From positions 101,665-165,664 of the forward strand of contig NZ_PYMJ01000011.1 in the NCBI RefSeq assembly GCF_003025615.1: 64,000 nt of DNA. Reading direction: 5' to 3'. Below are positions 19,075-28,474 of this stretch, in pieces. The notes under the pieces are model-generated. The model saw only the letters and a list, made by a program, of their open reading frames with translations. It had not been told where the DNA came from and made no database searches. The translations under genes were made by a program, and so were the position numbers. The stretch is from Photobacterium frigidiphilum. GTDB lineage: Bacteria > Pseudomonadota > Gammaproteobacteria > Enterobacterales > Vibrionaceae. Position 1 is the first letter of the stretch. Every line of letters starts with the position of its first letter.

Positions 19075-20985
19075 ATGAAAAAGCATTTATTAGCCTCTGC
19101 TATTCTCTTTTCCCTAATAAGCAGCCCTGCATTTTCTGCAGATGGCGACATTACCGACGTTACGATTTTAGGCACATCTGATATTCACGGGCATTTTATG
19201 CCATGGGATTATGCCAGCGACAAAGCGAACATGAGGGGTAGCCTGAGTCAAATCGCGTCTAAGGTAAAAGACATTCGTAAAAACAATGACAACGTCATTC
19301 TTGTTGACGCAGGCGATACGATTCAAGGTAACTTTGTCGAAACATTTAAAGATGAACCCGTTGATCCTATGATGCTGGGGTTCAATGAAATGAAGTACGA
19401 TGTATGGGTACCGGGTAACCATGAATTCGACTTTGGCTTAAAAGTATTAAACCGCTCACTCACTCAATTTAAAGGTCAAACTTTGGGCGGTAATATTAAG
19501 CGAGCCGACGGCAACCCTTTTTTACCTGCGCACACAATTCTTGAGCGTGATGGTATAAAGATAGGTGTTATTGGAATGGATACACCAATGACACAAGTGT
19601 TTGCTGAAGGTACAAACCGTCTTGAAGGGATGACATTCACTAACCCATCTTTGGAAGTGAAAAAAGTTATTCAACAAATCAAAAACGATGTCGATGCGAT
19701 AATCCTTGTTGCTCACATGGGTATTGATAACGAAAACAACATCAAAGACACCGGCGTGCGTGACATTGCTGAAGCAAACCCAGAGATTGATGCAATTGTG
19801 GCGGGCCACATGCATACGCTGGTTGATAAAGCGGTAATCAACGGCGTTATTGTGACAGAACCAGATAAGTATGGTCGTGCCCTATCTCGTATTGACCTTC
19901 AATTTGAAGAACGAGACGGTGAATTCTCTTTAATCAATAAAGACAGCTATACCTACAAAATCAAAGGCACTCTTTCTGATGAAAAGATGGAAGAACTGTA
20001 TGCACCCTATCACAAACGTTTACGTGAAAATGCAAATCGCGAAGTGGCAGAGCTAACTGGTGTTGATCTTGTTCCTGAAAATGAAATTAAAGGTATTCCG
20101 CAAGTACACATTCAAGACACAGGTATTAGCGCACTTTATCAAGAAGCAAGTATGTACTACGCGCCTAAAGCGAATGTTATTGCTCTTCAAATAGATAACG
20201 ATAAAGCTGAGCTCGATGTAGGTCAGATTAAAGCGAAAGATATTGCCTTTAACTACCAATACGCAGGTGGCGAAATTACGGTATACGCCATGACAGGTAA
20301 AGAATTAAAAACCTACATGGAATGGTCTGCTGGCTATTTTAACAGTGTTAAAGAAGGTGATGTAACGTACAGCTTTAACCCTGAACGCCGTTCGTCTAAA
20401 TACTCAACCAATGATTTCTTTGCTGGTGTAACGTATACCATCGACTTAACAAAACCAGCAGGTAAGCGCATTACTGATCTGCAGTTTGCTGATGGCCAAA
20501 AAGTCACTGACGCCACAAAAATCACTCTAGGTATGAATAGCTACCGTATGGGACACCTAACCAAAGCAGGCGGCGTTCTTGAAGGTCAAAGCTTCCCTGT
20601 TATCTTTGATACTGAAGAAGAGTATGGCGAAGATGAAGGTACAATCCGTAACCTTACAGTTCGCTACCTAACAGAAGTCAAAAAAGGGACTTACGAAGGA
20701 AAGCCGATGAACCGCTGGCATCTTAGTGGTCTTGAAGGCTATCAAGCTGAAAGAGCTGTAATCAAAGCCCTAATCAACTCAGGAAAGATTTCAGTTCCGA
20801 CAAGCAGCGATGGTCGCTACACAAACGTTGCCTCTATCAATGTTAAAGACAAAATCTTTAACAATAAAGAAGCGTTTAATGCGTACATTACAGCACAAGA
20901 ACAAAAGCTTATCGCAACGACTGATGATGTTGAAAAAGCGCAAATTCAACGTGACCTTATTATTGCTAAAGCACTAAACAAATAA
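19075..20985 (+). CDS. Periplasmic 5'-nucleotidase / cyclic phosphodiesterase family protein
   Basis: A 636-residue exported metallophosphoesterase. The signal peptide MKKHLLASAILFSLISSPAFS is followed by the calcineurin-type metal motifs LGTSDIHGHF, DAGDTIQGN, PGNHEFDFG, VAHMGID and GHMHT. A C-terminal 5'-nucleotidase domain starts after about residue 340, with substrate-stacking-type segment NSYRMGHLTKAGG. It probably hydrolyses nucleotides or 2',3'-cyclic nucleotides in the periplasm for nucleoside scavenging. The C-terminal extension of about 80 residues is helical and charged. A terminator follows. Confidence 0.85.
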   Translation: MKKHLLASAILFSLISSPAFSADGDITDVTILGTSDIHGHFMPWDYASDKANMRGSLSQIASKVKDIRKNNDNVILVDAGDTIQGNFVETFKDEPVDPMMLGFNEMKYDVWVPGNHEFDFGLKVLNRSLTQFKGQTLGGNIKRADGNPFLPAHTILERDGIKIGVIGMDTPMTQVFAEGTNRLEGMTFTNPSLEVKKVIQQIKNDVDAIILVAHMGIDNENNIKDTGVRDIAEANPEIDAIVAGHMHTLVDKAVINGVIVTEPDKYGRALSRIDLQFEERDGEFSLINKDSYTYKIKGTLSDEKMEELYAPYHKRLRENANREVAELTGVDLVPENEIKGIPQVHIQDTGISALYQEASMYYAPKANVIALQIDNDKAELDVGQIKAKDIAFNYQYAGGEITVYAMTGKELKTYMEWSAGYFNSVKEGDVTYSFNPERRSSKYSTNDFFAGVTYTIDLTKPAGKRITDLQFADGQKVTDATKITLGMNSYRMGHLTKAGGVLEGQSFPVIFDTEEEYGEDEGTIRNLTVRYLTEVKKGTYEGKPMNRWHLSGLEGYQAERAVIKALINSGKISVPTSSDGRYTNVASINVKDKIFNNKEAFNAYITAQEQKLIATTDDVEKAQIQRDLIIAKALNK

Positions 20986-21005
20986 TATTTCGAAAAATTA
21001 AATAT

Positions 21006-21043
21006 ACAGCCTCCAGTTATACACGCTTGGAGGCTGTTTTTTC
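21006..21043 (+). terminator. Terminator of the nucleotidase gene
   Basis: A 10-bp stem ACAGCCTCCA/TGGAGGCTGT is followed by TTTTTTCTTT. Confidence 0.85.
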
Positions 21044-21146
21044 TTTACAGCTCAACCCACAGATTTTGCAACTCCGTAATACTCCCAAACAAAACTTGCC
21101 AATTAGATCGTGTATGATGACAACATCTCGATTAGGAAGTAAGTGC

Positions 21147-22103
21147 ATGAAAGATCTTTTCTACAGCCTCGATTTAAACTTATTGCGCACCTTCTTAGTA
21201 CTTTCGCAAGAACTGAATATGCGAAAAGCTTCGGAACGTCTCTATGTCTCGCAACCCGCGATAAGCCAAGCCTTACAACGACTACGAAATCATTTTGGTG
21301 ACGAACTATTTCTAAAGTCGATCAATGGATTAAAAGCCACGCCATATGCAGAAGACTTAGCAGAACGCATTACACCTTATTTAGATGGGCTGGCTAACGC
21401 ACTCAATACACAAAATGTATTTAATCCCTCAGAGCTAAACCGCACCATCAAAATTGCATTATCCCCTCAGGTATTATGCACGCTGTCAGGCGCTTTGGTT
21501 CAACATCTGAAAAAAGAAGCCCCTAATCTTGATCTGCATATACTCAATTGGACAAGTACTACCCTTGATGATATTGCAAAAGACACCATTCATCTTGGGA
21601 TCAATTATGATTACCCATCGGCACCAAAAGAAGTCAGCACCAAAGAGCTTATCAAGCTCGATGGCGCTGTTATTGTGCGTAAAGACCACCCAATCAAACT
21701 TTCAGAAGCCACACCAATAGACTTTTCCGGATATGAAATAGCCTCGATGCTCATTCCGGGCTGGAATGATCGTGTAAGTTACACTGCCGAAATTTTAGCG
21801 AAAAAAGGGATTCCACATAAAGTCGGTTTTCGCTCAGAATTTCCGATGGCGCTGATTGACGTAGTACAACATACTGATATGTATTTCCCTAGTTCAACCA
21901 ACTTCCCTATTCATCAATACCCAAACCTACGCATGATATCGGTCAAGGTTGATGGCGAAATTATCCAACAGACACTCTATAGCTATACACATCAACGGAA
22001 CCGAAAAAGTGATCTGAACAATTGGCTACACACGCTTATATTTGATCTCTTAACCGAACAAAAAACGTTACATGCAGAAATACGATTCCCTAACATCATT
22101 TAG
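21147..22103 (+). CDS. LysR-family transcriptional regulator
   Basis: A 318-residue regulator. The N-terminal winged helix has the LysR pattern LNLLRTFLVLSQELNMRKASE followed by VSQPAISQALQRLR. A periplasmic-binding-like effector domain fills the rest. The ATG at 21147 is preceded by AGGA and begins a canonical LysR start (MKDLFYSLDLN); the longer open frame upstream would run through the previous gene's terminator. The effector is unknown. Confidence 0.85.
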   Translation: MKDLFYSLDLNLLRTFLVLSQELNMRKASERLYVSQPAISQALQRLRNHFGDELFLKSINGLKATPYAEDLAERITPYLDGLANALNTQNVFNPSELNRTIKIALSPQVLCTLSGALVQHLKKEAPNLDLHILNWTSTTLDDIAKDTIHLGINYDYPSAPKEVSTKELIKLDGAVIVRKDHPIKLSEATPIDFSGYEIASMLIPGWNDRVSYTAEILAKKGIPHKVGFRSEFPMALIDVVQHTDMYFPSSTNFPIHQYPNLRMISVKVDGEIIQQTLYSYTHQRNRKSDLNNWLHTLIFDLLTEQKTLHAEIRFPNII

Positions 22104-22268
22104 TTTTCATCGTAACCATCCTTACAATCTATCACCTCTCATATCGATAATAAGCCCTGCTTATTATCGATATAATGATACTCAATTAGCAGTAATTAAG
22201 CGCTCTCAGTAAACTCCCCTCACAAAATAAAACACTGTATTTAAATTATTAATGAAGAGAGTATTTAC

Positions 22269-22814
22269 ATGAGAAAATTATTACCTGTCGCAGCAACATT
22301 CCTTATTGCATCATTCGCTTCAAGTGTCATTGCCGACGATAATTACCAAGGTCACCGCGCAGGTATTGGATATTCATGGACTGAACTTTCAGAAATTAGC
22401 GGTGGCATCAATCGTTATTCAGCCGACTATGGTGATGGAATCAAAATCGAATATGGGTATGATTTCAACCGTATTGTCGGTCTCAATGTTTCTTATGCCC
22501 AGAATAATGATAACTGGTCTTTTGGCAAACTCGATGCATCGAACTTCCAAATTGATTCTGACATTGGTTATGCGTTTTTACTCAATGGTTTCGACATTAA
22601 ACCTTATGGGGCAATCGGTCTTTCTCGCATAAATGAAAAATTCACATATAACTCAGGCGCTAGCGATAGCTCTTCAGAGACATCCTTAGCTTTAGGAACT
22701 GGTGTTCGTATGGGCTTTGACTTTGGTTTATACGCCGATTTACGCGCTAACATTGTATTCACTGAACATGTTGATACTGAACAATATTCCTTCACTGTCG
22801 GTTACCGCTTCTAG
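22269..22814 (+). CDS. Outer-membrane beta-barrel protein (OmpA-like small porin family)
   Basis: A 181-residue exported protein. A signal peptide ending ASSVIAD precedes about eight amphipathic strands, including IGYSWTELS, IKIEYGYDF, GLNVSYAQN, GYAFLLNGF and a terminal YSFTVGYRF. The aromatic C-terminal residue is the BAM-recognition signal of outer-membrane proteins. It has the size of an eight-stranded barrel. Role unknown. GAAGAGAG precedes the ATG. Confidence 0.75.
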   Translation: MRKLLPVAATFLIASFASSVIADDNYQGHRAGIGYSWTELSEISGGINRYSADYGDGIKIEYGYDFNRIVGLNVSYAQNNDNWSFGKLDASNFQIDSDIGYAFLLNGFDIKPYGAIGLSRINEKFTYNSGASDSSSETSLALGTGVRMGFDFGLYADLRANIVFTEHVDTEQYSFTVGYRF

Positions 22815-22880
22815 TTAGCCGCATAACGATGCAATGAACACCTAGCCTTTCAACTGAAACGAATAATTGTTGAGAAAAAA

Positions 22881-23402
22881 ATGAAGTCACCTGCACTGTT
22901 AATGCCTATCGCATTTTTATTGATAACAAACACTGTTCAAGCGAAAACCATTCATATCTCACCAGATATACGGCTAGGTGAACATGACGGATATGGTTTA
23001 CAACTGGGTGTTAAAGACGTTATGTGGCTAGATGCTGTGTTCATTAGTATCGGCAAGATCGAAGGGGAAAGTACCGGTATTTACACTGATTCATACCGTA
23101 AAGAAAAAGTGCACACCTATCGACTTGGTGGTCAATATGCTTTTGATCGCGCAGAAATACACAAGGTACAATTAGAACTTGGCCTGTCAAAATATTCAGG
23201 CCGTTATTACAACTACAATAACTTGTCGAAAGAACATTATAAATCTGACGGCATCAGTTATTCGACCAGTTATGTCTATCAAGCAACAGACACCTTTGGA
23301 TTGCGCGCTGGTGTTGAATTCAACTTCTTTGGCCCGTTTTCAACACCACGCGTTTTTGATACCACGGTGAATGCAACCTTAGGCTTCACTCTCAGTATTT
23401 GA
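22881..23402 (+). CDS. Small outer-membrane beta-barrel protein
   Basis: A 173-residue exported protein with signal peptide (LLMPIAFLLITNTVQA) and repeated aromatic beta-strands such as YGLQLGVKDV, HTYRLGGQYAF, YSTSYVYQ and a final LGFTLSI. It lies 66 bases after a similar-sized barrel gene, so the two are probably co-transcribed and may be distant relatives. Sequence identity between them looks low. Function unknown. Confidence 0.6.
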   Translation: MKSPALLMPIAFLLITNTVQAKTIHISPDIRLGEHDGYGLQLGVKDVMWLDAVFISIGKIEGESTGIYTDSYRKEKVHTYRLGGQYAFDRAEIHKVQLELGLSKYSGRYYNYNNLSKEHYKSDGISYSTSYVYQATDTFGLRAGVEFNFFGPFSTPRVFDTTVNATLGFTLSI

Positions 23403-23617
23403 GTGGTGTACCCGTTATCTTTTACTGCCATCAACTCACACTTTTAAAGCCTCGTAATTTCTTAAGCTATGCAACAGCCCTAATTTGTCTAGACTTGCTT
23501 CTATAAATAGAAAGATAAGGTTCATGAATTGATTTAATTAAGCCTGAATACAGTTTGTTGCGCTAACCTTACTCAACTAGGCTCAAATTTTAATATTCGT
23601 AAATTAAAGGGAAGCAC

Positions 23618-24847
23618 ATGGAAATAGTGTTTAATGACGGAGTACTTTACTTCAATTCTTTTTTTGCAGTCACTATCGGTATTTTGGTGCTATTTGTCGG
23701 GCGGCGATTGAATGCAGCTTTTAAACCACTACAAGAATTTAGTATTCCAGAACCGGTTACTGGTGGTATTCTTTTTTCTCTGCTTATTGCCCTTGTGTAT
23801 GTAACAACATCTATAGAGATAGAATTTAACCTTGCCGCTCGTGATGTTTTATTGGTGTACTTTTTCACCACGATTGGCATCAACGCCAGCCTTAAAGATT
23901 TACTAAAAGGCGGAAAGCCTCTTATTGTCTTGCTGGCTATTACTATTGGCTACATGATTTTACAAAACTTTACCGGTATAAGCGTTGCTAAGCTATTTGG
24001 TTTAGATTCTGCTGTCGGTTTGCTTGGCGGTAGTGTTTCGTTAATTGGTGGACATGGAACGGCAATCGCTTGGGCACCAAGAATCGGCGAGGAATTCGGC
24101 ATACCAAATGCGATGGAAATAGGTATTGCAAGTGCAACCTTTGGGCTGATTCTCGCAAGCTTAATGGGTGGTCCTATTGCTAAATTTTTAATTACCCGTT
24201 ATCAGCTTAAACCCAATGAAGACGAACAGCTTGATATAGGTATTTCAAATAAAGAAGGCAATGAGAAAATTACAGGCTTCGATTTTCTTGATGCTGTCTT
24301 TGCAATCCACATCTGTGCCATTGTTGGATTCATACTCAATGAAGCTATTTCTGAATTAGGTCTTCAATTACCATTATTTGTTACTTGCCTATTTGCAGGT
24401 ATCGTTATCACTAACCTTATACCTAAGTCTTTACCTCGGATTTCAGGCACACAATGGCCATCACGAAAGCCTGCTATTGCCCTAATTGCTGATATTTCCT
24501 TAGGCACTTTTTTAGCCATGTCTTTAATGAGCATGCAATTATGGACATTGGTTGATCTCGCAGGCCCCATCTTTGCCATCTTAAGTGCGCAGTTTATTGT
24601 TGCAGTGCTAGTCAATCTCTTTATTGTTTTCCCTGCAATGGGCAAAACCTACGATGCAGCAGTAGTCTGTTCAGGTTTCGGGGGAATTTCGCTAGGTTCA
24701 ACACCAACAGCCATGGCGAATATGTCTGCTGTATCTCAACGTTATGGTAATTCACATCAAGCTTTTATTATTGTGCCTTTGGTGTGTGCGTTCTTTATCG
24801 ACTTAGCTAACGCATTAATCATTCCGTACTTTCTTGCTAATTTTTAA
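23618..24847 (+). CDS. gltS: Sodium/glutamate symporter GltS
   Basis: A 409-residue inner-membrane protein with two repeats of about five helices. It has the GltS features PEPVTGGILFSLL, the glycine-rich re-entrant segment LLGGSVSLIGGHGTAIAW, and a second one near the C-terminus (CSGFGGISLGSTPTAMANM). GltS takes up glutamate with Na+. The start is supported by AAAGGGAAG before the ATG. The gene is monocistronic. Confidence 0.9.
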   Translation: MEIVFNDGVLYFNSFFAVTIGILVLFVGRRLNAAFKPLQEFSIPEPVTGGILFSLLIALVYVTTSIEIEFNLAARDVLLVYFFTTIGINASLKDLLKGGKPLIVLLAITIGYMILQNFTGISVAKLFGLDSAVGLLGGSVSLIGGHGTAIAWAPRIGEEFGIPNAMEIGIASATFGLILASLMGGPIAKFLITRYQLKPNEDEQLDIGISNKEGNEKITGFDFLDAVFAIHICAIVGFILNEAISELGLQLPLFVTCLFAGIVITNLIPKSLPRISGTQWPSRKPAIALIADISLGTFLAMSLMSMQLWTLVDLAGPIFAILSAQFIVAVLVNLFIVFPAMGKTYDAAVVCSGFGGISLGSTPTAMANMSAVSQRYGNSHQAFIIVPLVCAFFIDLANALIIPYFLANF

Positions 24848-24884
24848 AGCTTAAAAAGCAAATCGCTTAAGTACATAAAGTGGA

Positions 24885-24929
24885 CTCAGCGTATTCAATT
24901 CGCATTGACATTGAAATGGATACGTTGAG
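24885..24929. repeat. Inverted repeat related to the MITE interior
   Basis: CTCAGCGTAT and ATACGTTGAG (one mismatch) face each other across 25 bases. The same CTCAGCGTATTTAATTC-like wording occurs inside the complete MITE at 14062-14327, so this may be a decayed core. Alternatively it is a leftover stem-loop after gltS. Confidence 0.4.
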
Positions 24930-25071
24930 CGCATGATCCGTTTACTCTACGCAGTATTGCTCTCAATTCTTAATTACATTACCTTTTTCTACTTCCAATT
25001 AACTATGCTTATGAAGAACATGACAATGAGTTATGCAAGTGAACAATCGACGTGCAGACCTGAGGATGACT

Positions 25072-25689
25072 ATGCCATCAAAACTTATTGTAACTACCCT
25101 ATTGTTTGAACAGTTTGAGTTACTGGATGTATTTGGACCTTTAGAAATGTTTGGCTTATTACCTGATCAATACCAGCTCAAGCTAGTCTCTGAGCAAGGA
25201 GGGGCTATATCCAGTTCACAAGGTATACAAGTTCTGACTGATTACTCTTTCCAAGATGTTTTTTTAACAGATGTACTTATTATTCCCGGAGGAGAAGGCA
25301 TTAAAAATGAAGTCAATAACTCGAATTTATTGGCATGGCTAAATAAAACAGCACCTAACATACAGTATATCTGCTCAGTGTGTACTGGCGCCGTGATACT
25401 TGCGAACGCAGGATTATTAGAAGGTCGTAAAGCAACGACGAACAAGAAACACTATCACTGGGTTACGCAATACGGAAAAGAGATTGACTGGCAACCTGTC
25501 GCGCGCTGGGTTCAAGATGGCGCTGTCTTTACATCATCAGGCACTGCAGCAGGCATAGATATGAGCCTTGCAGTCATTGCCGAACAGAATAGCGAAGATG
25601 TCGCAAGAAAAGTCGCTATTCACGCAGAATATTTATGGCAAAATGATCCGAATGATGACCCTTTTGCGCCTCTTCATATTGTACGTTAA
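25072..25689 (+). CDS. DJ-1/PfpI-family protein
   Basis: A protein of about 205 residues with the DJ-1/PfpI flavodoxin-like fold. The nucleophile elbow is SVCTGAVILA with the reactive Cys; the conserved acidic residue is in LLDVFGPLEMFG and the His-containing segment is KKHYHWV. This arrangement is close to the cysteine-hydrolase half of AraC-type GATase1 regulators and isonitrile hydratase-like proteins. TGAGG lies six bases before the ATG chosen; a longer start exists 39 bases upstream. Confidence 0.8.
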   Translation: MPSKLIVTTLLFEQFELLDVFGPLEMFGLLPDQYQLKLVSEQGGAISSSQGIQVLTDYSFQDVFLTDVLIIPGGEGIKNEVNNSNLLAWLNKTAPNIQYICSVCTGAVILANAGLLEGRKATTNKKHYHWVTQYGKEIDWQPVARWVQDGAVFTSSGTAAGIDMSLAVIAEQNSEDVARKVAIHAEYLWQNDPNDDPFAPLHIVR

Positions 25690-25715
25690 GCATTTATAAC
25701 GCATGGAATAATACT

Positions 25716-26054
25716 TTACTGCCACATAACATGACACTGCCCTTTCACTGCTGCTTTCAAGAAATCAATTAAAGGCATTGCACGCATAGAAATGCTTATT
25801 TCTGGCTCATAATCGGCATCATCCAGCTCATCTTCGTTTTTTTCTTCTAGAGTTCCTGCTTTTTTGGCTTCGATTTGCTGTTGCTTGATTGCTCGAATTG
25901 CCTGTTCTAAATTATCTAAAGCTGTTGGTACATCTTCGGTGTCAATTGCACCAGGAACGTTGTCACAGTACCCCATCATCTTGATTAGTTGCGTGGCTAT
26001 ATCGCCAAACATAGTGATATTTCCGCTCGCTTTACAGCTAAAAGTGATCAACAT
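25716..26054 (-). CDS. DUF1840 protein
   Basis: A 112-residue protein starting MLITFSCKASGNITMFGDIA and continuing with LIKMMGY and ALDNLEQAI, the DUF1840 signature. A charged linker (EEKNEDELDDADYEPE) precedes a short conserved C-terminal block ending PLIDFLKAAVKGQCHVMW. The family is small, cytoplasmic and of unknown function. It stands convergent with the DJ-1 gene and downstream of the rhomboid gene direction. Confidence 0.75.
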   Translation of the reverse strand: MLITFSCKASGNITMFGDIATQLIKMMGYCDNVPGAIDTEDVPTALDNLEQAIRAIKQQQIEAKKAGTLEEKNEDELDDADYEPEISISMRAMPLIDFLKAAVKGQCHVMWQ

Positions 26055-26071
26055 AATTATTCCCCTGCCGC

Positions 26072-26122
26072 ATTTAAGACAATCACGTATTTAATACAAT
26101 CACGCATTTAATACAATTACGT
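26072..26122. repeat. Three tandem 17-bp units
   Basis: Units ATTTAAGACAATCACGT, ATTTAATACAATCACGC and ATTTAATACAATTACGT fill the short gap between the rhomboid stop and the DUF1840 start. Confidence 0.85.
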
Positions 26123-26126
26123 ATTT

Positions 26127-26753
26127 TTAAGATAACGTTGCTGTATCTTTTTCTCTCGCTTTATCACGCTTGGCTAACCAGTAGCCAGCAATAGCCCCAG
26201 CAAAGCCACCAAACAAATGGCTTTCAAAACTCATCCATCGATGAATCGGAAATACACCCCATACCATGGACCCATAGAAAAACATCACAATAACAGCAAT
26301 GGCGATAGATTTAAGGCTGCGGTACATAAACGCATAAACCAATAAATACGCCCATAAGCCATAGATAATGCCGCTTAAACCAATATGGTAACTGGCTCGT
26401 CCAAAAAACCAGACGCCAATACTACTGATCGCCCAACTTACAATAAACACCACAATTAAGCGCGACACTCCCGATCGAGATACTAATAAGCCTAATACAA
26501 AAAAAGATAATAGATTACCTATTAAATGAGACCAAGAGCCATGTATAAACGGATAAGCGACTAAGCCAGTAAGGTGCGTAATGTGCCGAGGCAATAAACC
26601 GTAACTGTTCAGGCTACCATTTAAGAATACATTTATGATATGCACGCAAATACAGAACAAACCAATGAAGCCAATGACTTTCAGTGCATCTTTATCTTGT
26701 TGGTCCAATAGAATTCTCCATATATCAAAAACACCCACATACCTACGTGCCAT
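26127..26753 (-). CDS. Rhomboid-family intramembrane serine protease
   Basis: A 208-residue membrane protein with about six helices. The catalytic Ser sits in YHIGLSGIIYGLWAY (G-x-S-G) and the catalytic His in SFESHLFGGFAGAIAG. The oxyanion-stabilising His/Asn pair is in HGSWSHLIGNLLSF. It should cleave membrane-embedded substrates; targets are unknown. Shorter than GlpG, it lacks the GlpG cytoplasmic domain. Confidence 0.85.
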   Translation of the reverse strand: MARRYVGVFDIWRILLDQQDKDALKVIGFIGLFCICVHIINVFLNGSLNSYGLLPRHITHLTGLVAYPFIHGSWSHLIGNLLSFFVLGLLVSRSGVSRLIVVFIVSWAISSIGVWFFGRASYHIGLSGIIYGLWAYLLVYAFMYRSLKSIAIAVIVMFFYGSMVWGVFPIHRWMSFESHLFGGFAGAIAGYWLAKRDKAREKDTATLS

Positions 26754-26989
26754 TTTCTAAGTATAGTTAGCTTACTCTTATTCTTCGCTACTGTACCTGA
26801 ACTGTTGGTTAATTAGTAAATTCAATTATTATAAACACTTAACAGTACACCAATCGTTAAATGCTCCCAAACGGTACGGCAATAGTTTCATCAATTTTAT
26901 TGAACAACTTGTCCTAATCTTTAACGTGTTCAAGATCCGAGCTCTTCCCTATCATTCACTCACTCTCGATAAACAGTTTGGACTCCCTA

Positions 26990-27394
26990 ATGGAAAAGAT
27001 GATTAATACCTTACAGCCGTACATATTACTTATTTCTCGTTTTCTGCTTGCTGCCATTTTTATCAATGCAGGTTGGGGTAAAATTGGTGGGTATGCAGGC
27101 ACCCAAGCTTATATGGATTCAATGGGTGTACCGGGCGCAATGTTGCCACTTGTGATCTTACTTGAATTAGGCGGGGGCTTAGCTATTTTATTTGGCTTAT
27201 TAACACGCTTTAGTGCCCTATCAATTGCAGCATTTTCTGTTATTTCAGCCTTTCTTTTTCATTACGACCCATCGAACAGTGGTCAAATGATTCACTTTAT
27301 GAAGAACATCTCAATCGCAGGTGGCTTCTTAGCACTTGTTGCCATTGGCCCAGGAAAAATCAGCATCGATGCTAAGTTGAATAAGCACTGGTAA
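26990..27394 (+). CDS. DoxX-family membrane protein
   Basis: A 134-residue protein with four helices and the DoxX pattern LLISRFLLAAIFINAGWGKIGGYAG then GVPGAMLPLVILLELGGGLAILFG (shown as separate parts). It is close to YphA/YqjF-like members. A TTG lies 12 bases upstream of the chosen ATG; ribosome-binding evidence is weak for both. It faces a MarR regulator across a shared terminator, so a functional link is not implied. Confidence 0.8.
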   Translation: MEKMINTLQPYILLISRFLLAAIFINAGWGKIGGYAGTQAYMDSMGVPGAMLPLVILLELGGGLAILFGLLTRFSALSIAAFSVISAFLFHYDPSNSGQMIHFMKNISIAGGFLALVAIGPGKISIDAKLNKHW

Positions 27395-27427
27395 TAGATA
27401 ACATGCATTCACGGTTTCAGTAAGAAT

Positions 27428-27455
27428 AAAAAAGGCCACTGTTGTGGTCTCTTTT
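27428..27455. terminator. Bidirectional terminator between doxX-like and marR-like genes
   Basis: Stem AGGCCAC/GTGGTCT with TGTT loop, flanked by A6 on one side and CTTTT on the other. Confidence 0.7.
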
Positions 27456-27512
27456 AATTCATATTAACAGTACCACTTGTCATGCCAGCGCTACACTTAG
27501 CCACATATTTTA

Positions 27513-27947
27513 TCAAGTTCGGCGCGAGCGAAGGTTTTTAGCCATTTTATCTGCAATTCGTTGAAATTCAGTAATTTCTTCAGAACTGAGATCTTCCATC
27601 ATCATTTGACGTGTTTCGGCATCAACCTTTGAAATTGTCTTGATAATATCCATGCCTGTATCTGTGATAGACAAGTAATGACTACGTTTGTCGTTTGGAT
27701 TTGGCGCTTTAGTAATCAAGCCGTTCTCAATCAACGTACTCACTAAACGTGTTACCTGAGCCTTATCCCGATCTAAAAAGCTTGCGATATCAATTGCAGT
27801 ACAAGGCTTTTTCTTATCAATTATCTTCATCACTCGAACATGCATTGGGGCCATACCCAAATCGAGTTGTTCTATTTGATCATGCAGCTGACGCTTTAGT
27901 ACATGGACTAAATTAAACAAGCTTTCTAATGATTTGTAGTCAGACAT
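27513..27947 (-). CDS. MarR-family transcriptional regulator
   Basis: A 144-residue winged-helix protein. The recognition region CTAIDIASFLDRDKAQVTRL and the wing LITKAPNPNDKRSHYLSIT match MarR regulators. The start at MSDYKSLESLF is supported by AGAG eight bases upstream; the longer frame has no better signal. It is divergent from a DUF3861 gene with about 100 bases between, so it may control that gene and itself. Confidence 0.85.
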   Translation of the reverse strand: MSDYKSLESLFNLVHVLKRQLHDQIEQLDLGMAPMHVRVMKIIDKKKPCTAIDIASFLDRDKAQVTRLVSTLIENGLITKAPNPNDKRSHYLSITDTGMDIIKTISKVDAETRQMMMEDLSSEEITEFQRIADKMAKNLRSRRT

Positions 27948-28050
27948 TGATATTCTCTTTATGCGAAAGTGATTGACAATATCAACCATTATAATTTATA
28001 GTTGACATTATCAACTTAATTCAACGATATTTCAAGTCTGGAGAGCAACA

Positions 28051-28365
28051 ATGCCCCCTAAAACTAGAAAAGAAAATTGTTATCGTATCACCATTGAAGA
28101 CGTTAACTCGGAACAAGACACTGGAAAAACACTACAGTTTGAATTTCAAGACAGAGAAGATTTGTTCAAGATTGTAGAAAATTTAAAGCAAGGCAGTGGC
28201 TTAGAAGAGTCTCTCGCAACCAAGGTAGGTGTTGCATTGCGTCTGTTAGGCCCAGTAATGATGGCAAATCGCAAACATGCACTGTTTGTCGATTTTATGC
28301 CTCATTTTAAGGCATTTATGCATAATTTAAAAAGCACAGTGAAAAATGCAGTAAAAGATAAATAG
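28051..28365 (+). CDS. DUF3861-like protein
   Basis: A 104-residue soluble protein with YRITIEDVNSEQD near the start and FQDREDLFKIVENLKQ in the middle, a pattern I associate with DUF3861. The C-terminal half is helical (LGPVMMANRKHALFVDFMPHFKAFM). Function unknown. GGAGAG precedes the ATG. Divergent from the MarR gene. Confidence 0.65.
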   Translation: MPPKTRKENCYRITIEDVNSEQDTGKTLQFEFQDREDLFKIVENLKQGSGLEESLATKVGVALRLLGPVMMANRKHALFVDFMPHFKAFMHNLKSTVKNAVKDK

Positions 28366-28474
28366 TTTCATGTAGCTAATATACATTCATATTATGAGGT
28401 TAAAAAATTAGTTAGCCTGTTAAATCCACGCCCCTGACTCGAACCATCATCAGCAGACCATTGAGAGTATCCAT